Of a DNA stretch of 64,000 bases, positions 63,737 through 64,000 are shown one piece after another. Each line of letters starts with the position of its first letter. Within the stretch, counting starts at the first letter, position 1. A program made the translations under genes and the position numbers. The stretch lies in assembly GCF_050434925.1 (NCBI RefSeq), contig NZ_JBNDJK010000001.1, positions 8,308,001 through 8,372,000 on the forward strand. Reading direction: 5' to 3'. The stretch is from Inquilinus ginsengisoli_B. Its GTDB lineage: Bacteria > Pseudomonadota > Alphaproteobacteria > DSM-16000 > Inquilinaceae. The notes beneath the pieces were generated by a model. The model had not been told where the DNA came from, made no database searches, and saw only the letters and a list, made by a program, of their open reading frames with translations.

Positions 63737-64000
63737 ATGTCCAGCACGGTCAATCCGCTCTCCGCTTCGCCCAAGCCTCGCGGCTGGCTGTCGAAGCTCG
63801 GCCCGGGCCTGATCACCGGCGCCTCGGACGACGACCCCAGCGGCATCGCCACCTATTCGCAAGCGGGTGCCCAGTTCGGCTATTCCCTGGGCTGGACCTT
63901 GCTGCTCAGCTTTCCGTTGATGGTGGTGATCCAGGAGGCTTGCGCCCGTCTCGGGCGGATCACCGGCAAGGGCCTGGCGACCAACATCGCTGAGAGCTTC
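63737..64000 (+). CDS. Nramp-related divalent metal transporter (3' end outside the window)
   Basis: The first 88 codons of a membrane transporter. KLGPGLITGASDDDPSGIATYSQAGAQFGY is the first-helix signature of an Nramp branch in which the classical DPGN is replaced by DPSG; this branch is often linked to magnesium or manganese (family knowledge). It lies about 180 bp after the metal-exporter gene on the same strand, so the two may form a metal-homeostasis pair. Confidence 0.85.
   Translation, partial: MSSTVNPLSASPKPRGWLSKLGPGLITGASDDDPSGIATYSQAGAQFGYSLGWTLLLSFPLMVVIQEACARLGRITGKGLATNIAESF

Overview
The window is about 64 kb of very GC-rich DNA with dense, short-spaced operons, many GTG and TTG starts, and repeats typical of Alphaproteobacteria (palindromic units that read as HCERSEAIQ-like and MPGLDPGIQ-like peptides). 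Together with the large number of ABC importers for sugars, peptides and polyamine-like solutes, this suggests a free-living or plant/soil-associated alphaproteobacterium, perhaps of the Rhodospirillales. That placement is inferred from gene content and style, not from a marker gene. I see no rRNA, tRNA, CRISPR array, phage or complete insertion sequence.

Region 1 (1-15889) is signalling and redox. It opens inside a membrane Ser/Thr kinase gene, followed with 4-8 bp overlaps or a short gap by a von Willebrand A protein, an ABC ATPase, an FtsX-like permease and a formylglycine-generating-enzyme-like protein without catalytic cysteines. This matches the TagR/TagS/TagT-PpkA threonine-phosphorylation module that controls type VI secretion in Pseudomonas, except that the kinase and VWA parts are separate genes. 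Next, on the minus strand, is a two-gene redox operon: a 1045-aa membrane iron-sulfur protein ending in an FHA-like and a cyclic-nucleotide-binding-like domain, and a flavin/2Fe-2S reductase with a TerB-like N-terminus. Two 150-bp copies of a repeat with terminal inverted repeats bracket this operon. A di-haem cytochrome c peroxidase, a sensor histidine kinase and a two-receiver response regulator follow on the plus strand.

Region 2 (15890-33251) holds two divergent sugar-utilisation operons sharing the 26132-26432 intergenic region. The minus-strand operon carries a frameshifted TIM-barrel epimerase, a complete ribose-type ABC importer, an amidohydrolase, an unusual four-part regulator (HTH, sugar-binding domain, HTH, IclR-like domain) and an alpha/beta hydrolase. 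The plus-strand operon carries a Gfo/Idh/MocA dehydrogenase, a second TIM-barrel isomerase, a LacI-type regulator, a phytanoyl-CoA-dioxygenase-type oxygenase and a second importer. Both look like catabolic modules for modified sugars or cyclitols.

Region 3 (33248-47701) begins with a hexuronate/aldarate module: GntR regulator, mannonate dehydratase and 5-dehydro-4-deoxyglucarate dehydratase on the minus strand, divergent from a five-gene peptide/opine-type ABC importer. The two promoters share sequence motifs, so the importer may bring in uronates or oligouronates. An aconitase, a Tat-exported kelch protein, a lower-GC methyltransferase and a GlcD-type FAD oxidase follow.

Region 4 (48012-62414) is a GntR gene divergent from one very tight 13.4-kb plus-strand operon with two complete ABC importers (peptide type and polyamine type), a creatininase-family amidohydrolase, an RraA-type aldolase, a cytoplasmic gamma-glutamyltransferase and a 2-hydroxyacid dehydrogenase. 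It reads as uptake plus stepwise breakdown of a small amide or gamma-glutamyl compound whose identity cannot be read from sequence. The window ends with a cation diffusion facilitator and the start of an Nramp-related transporter.
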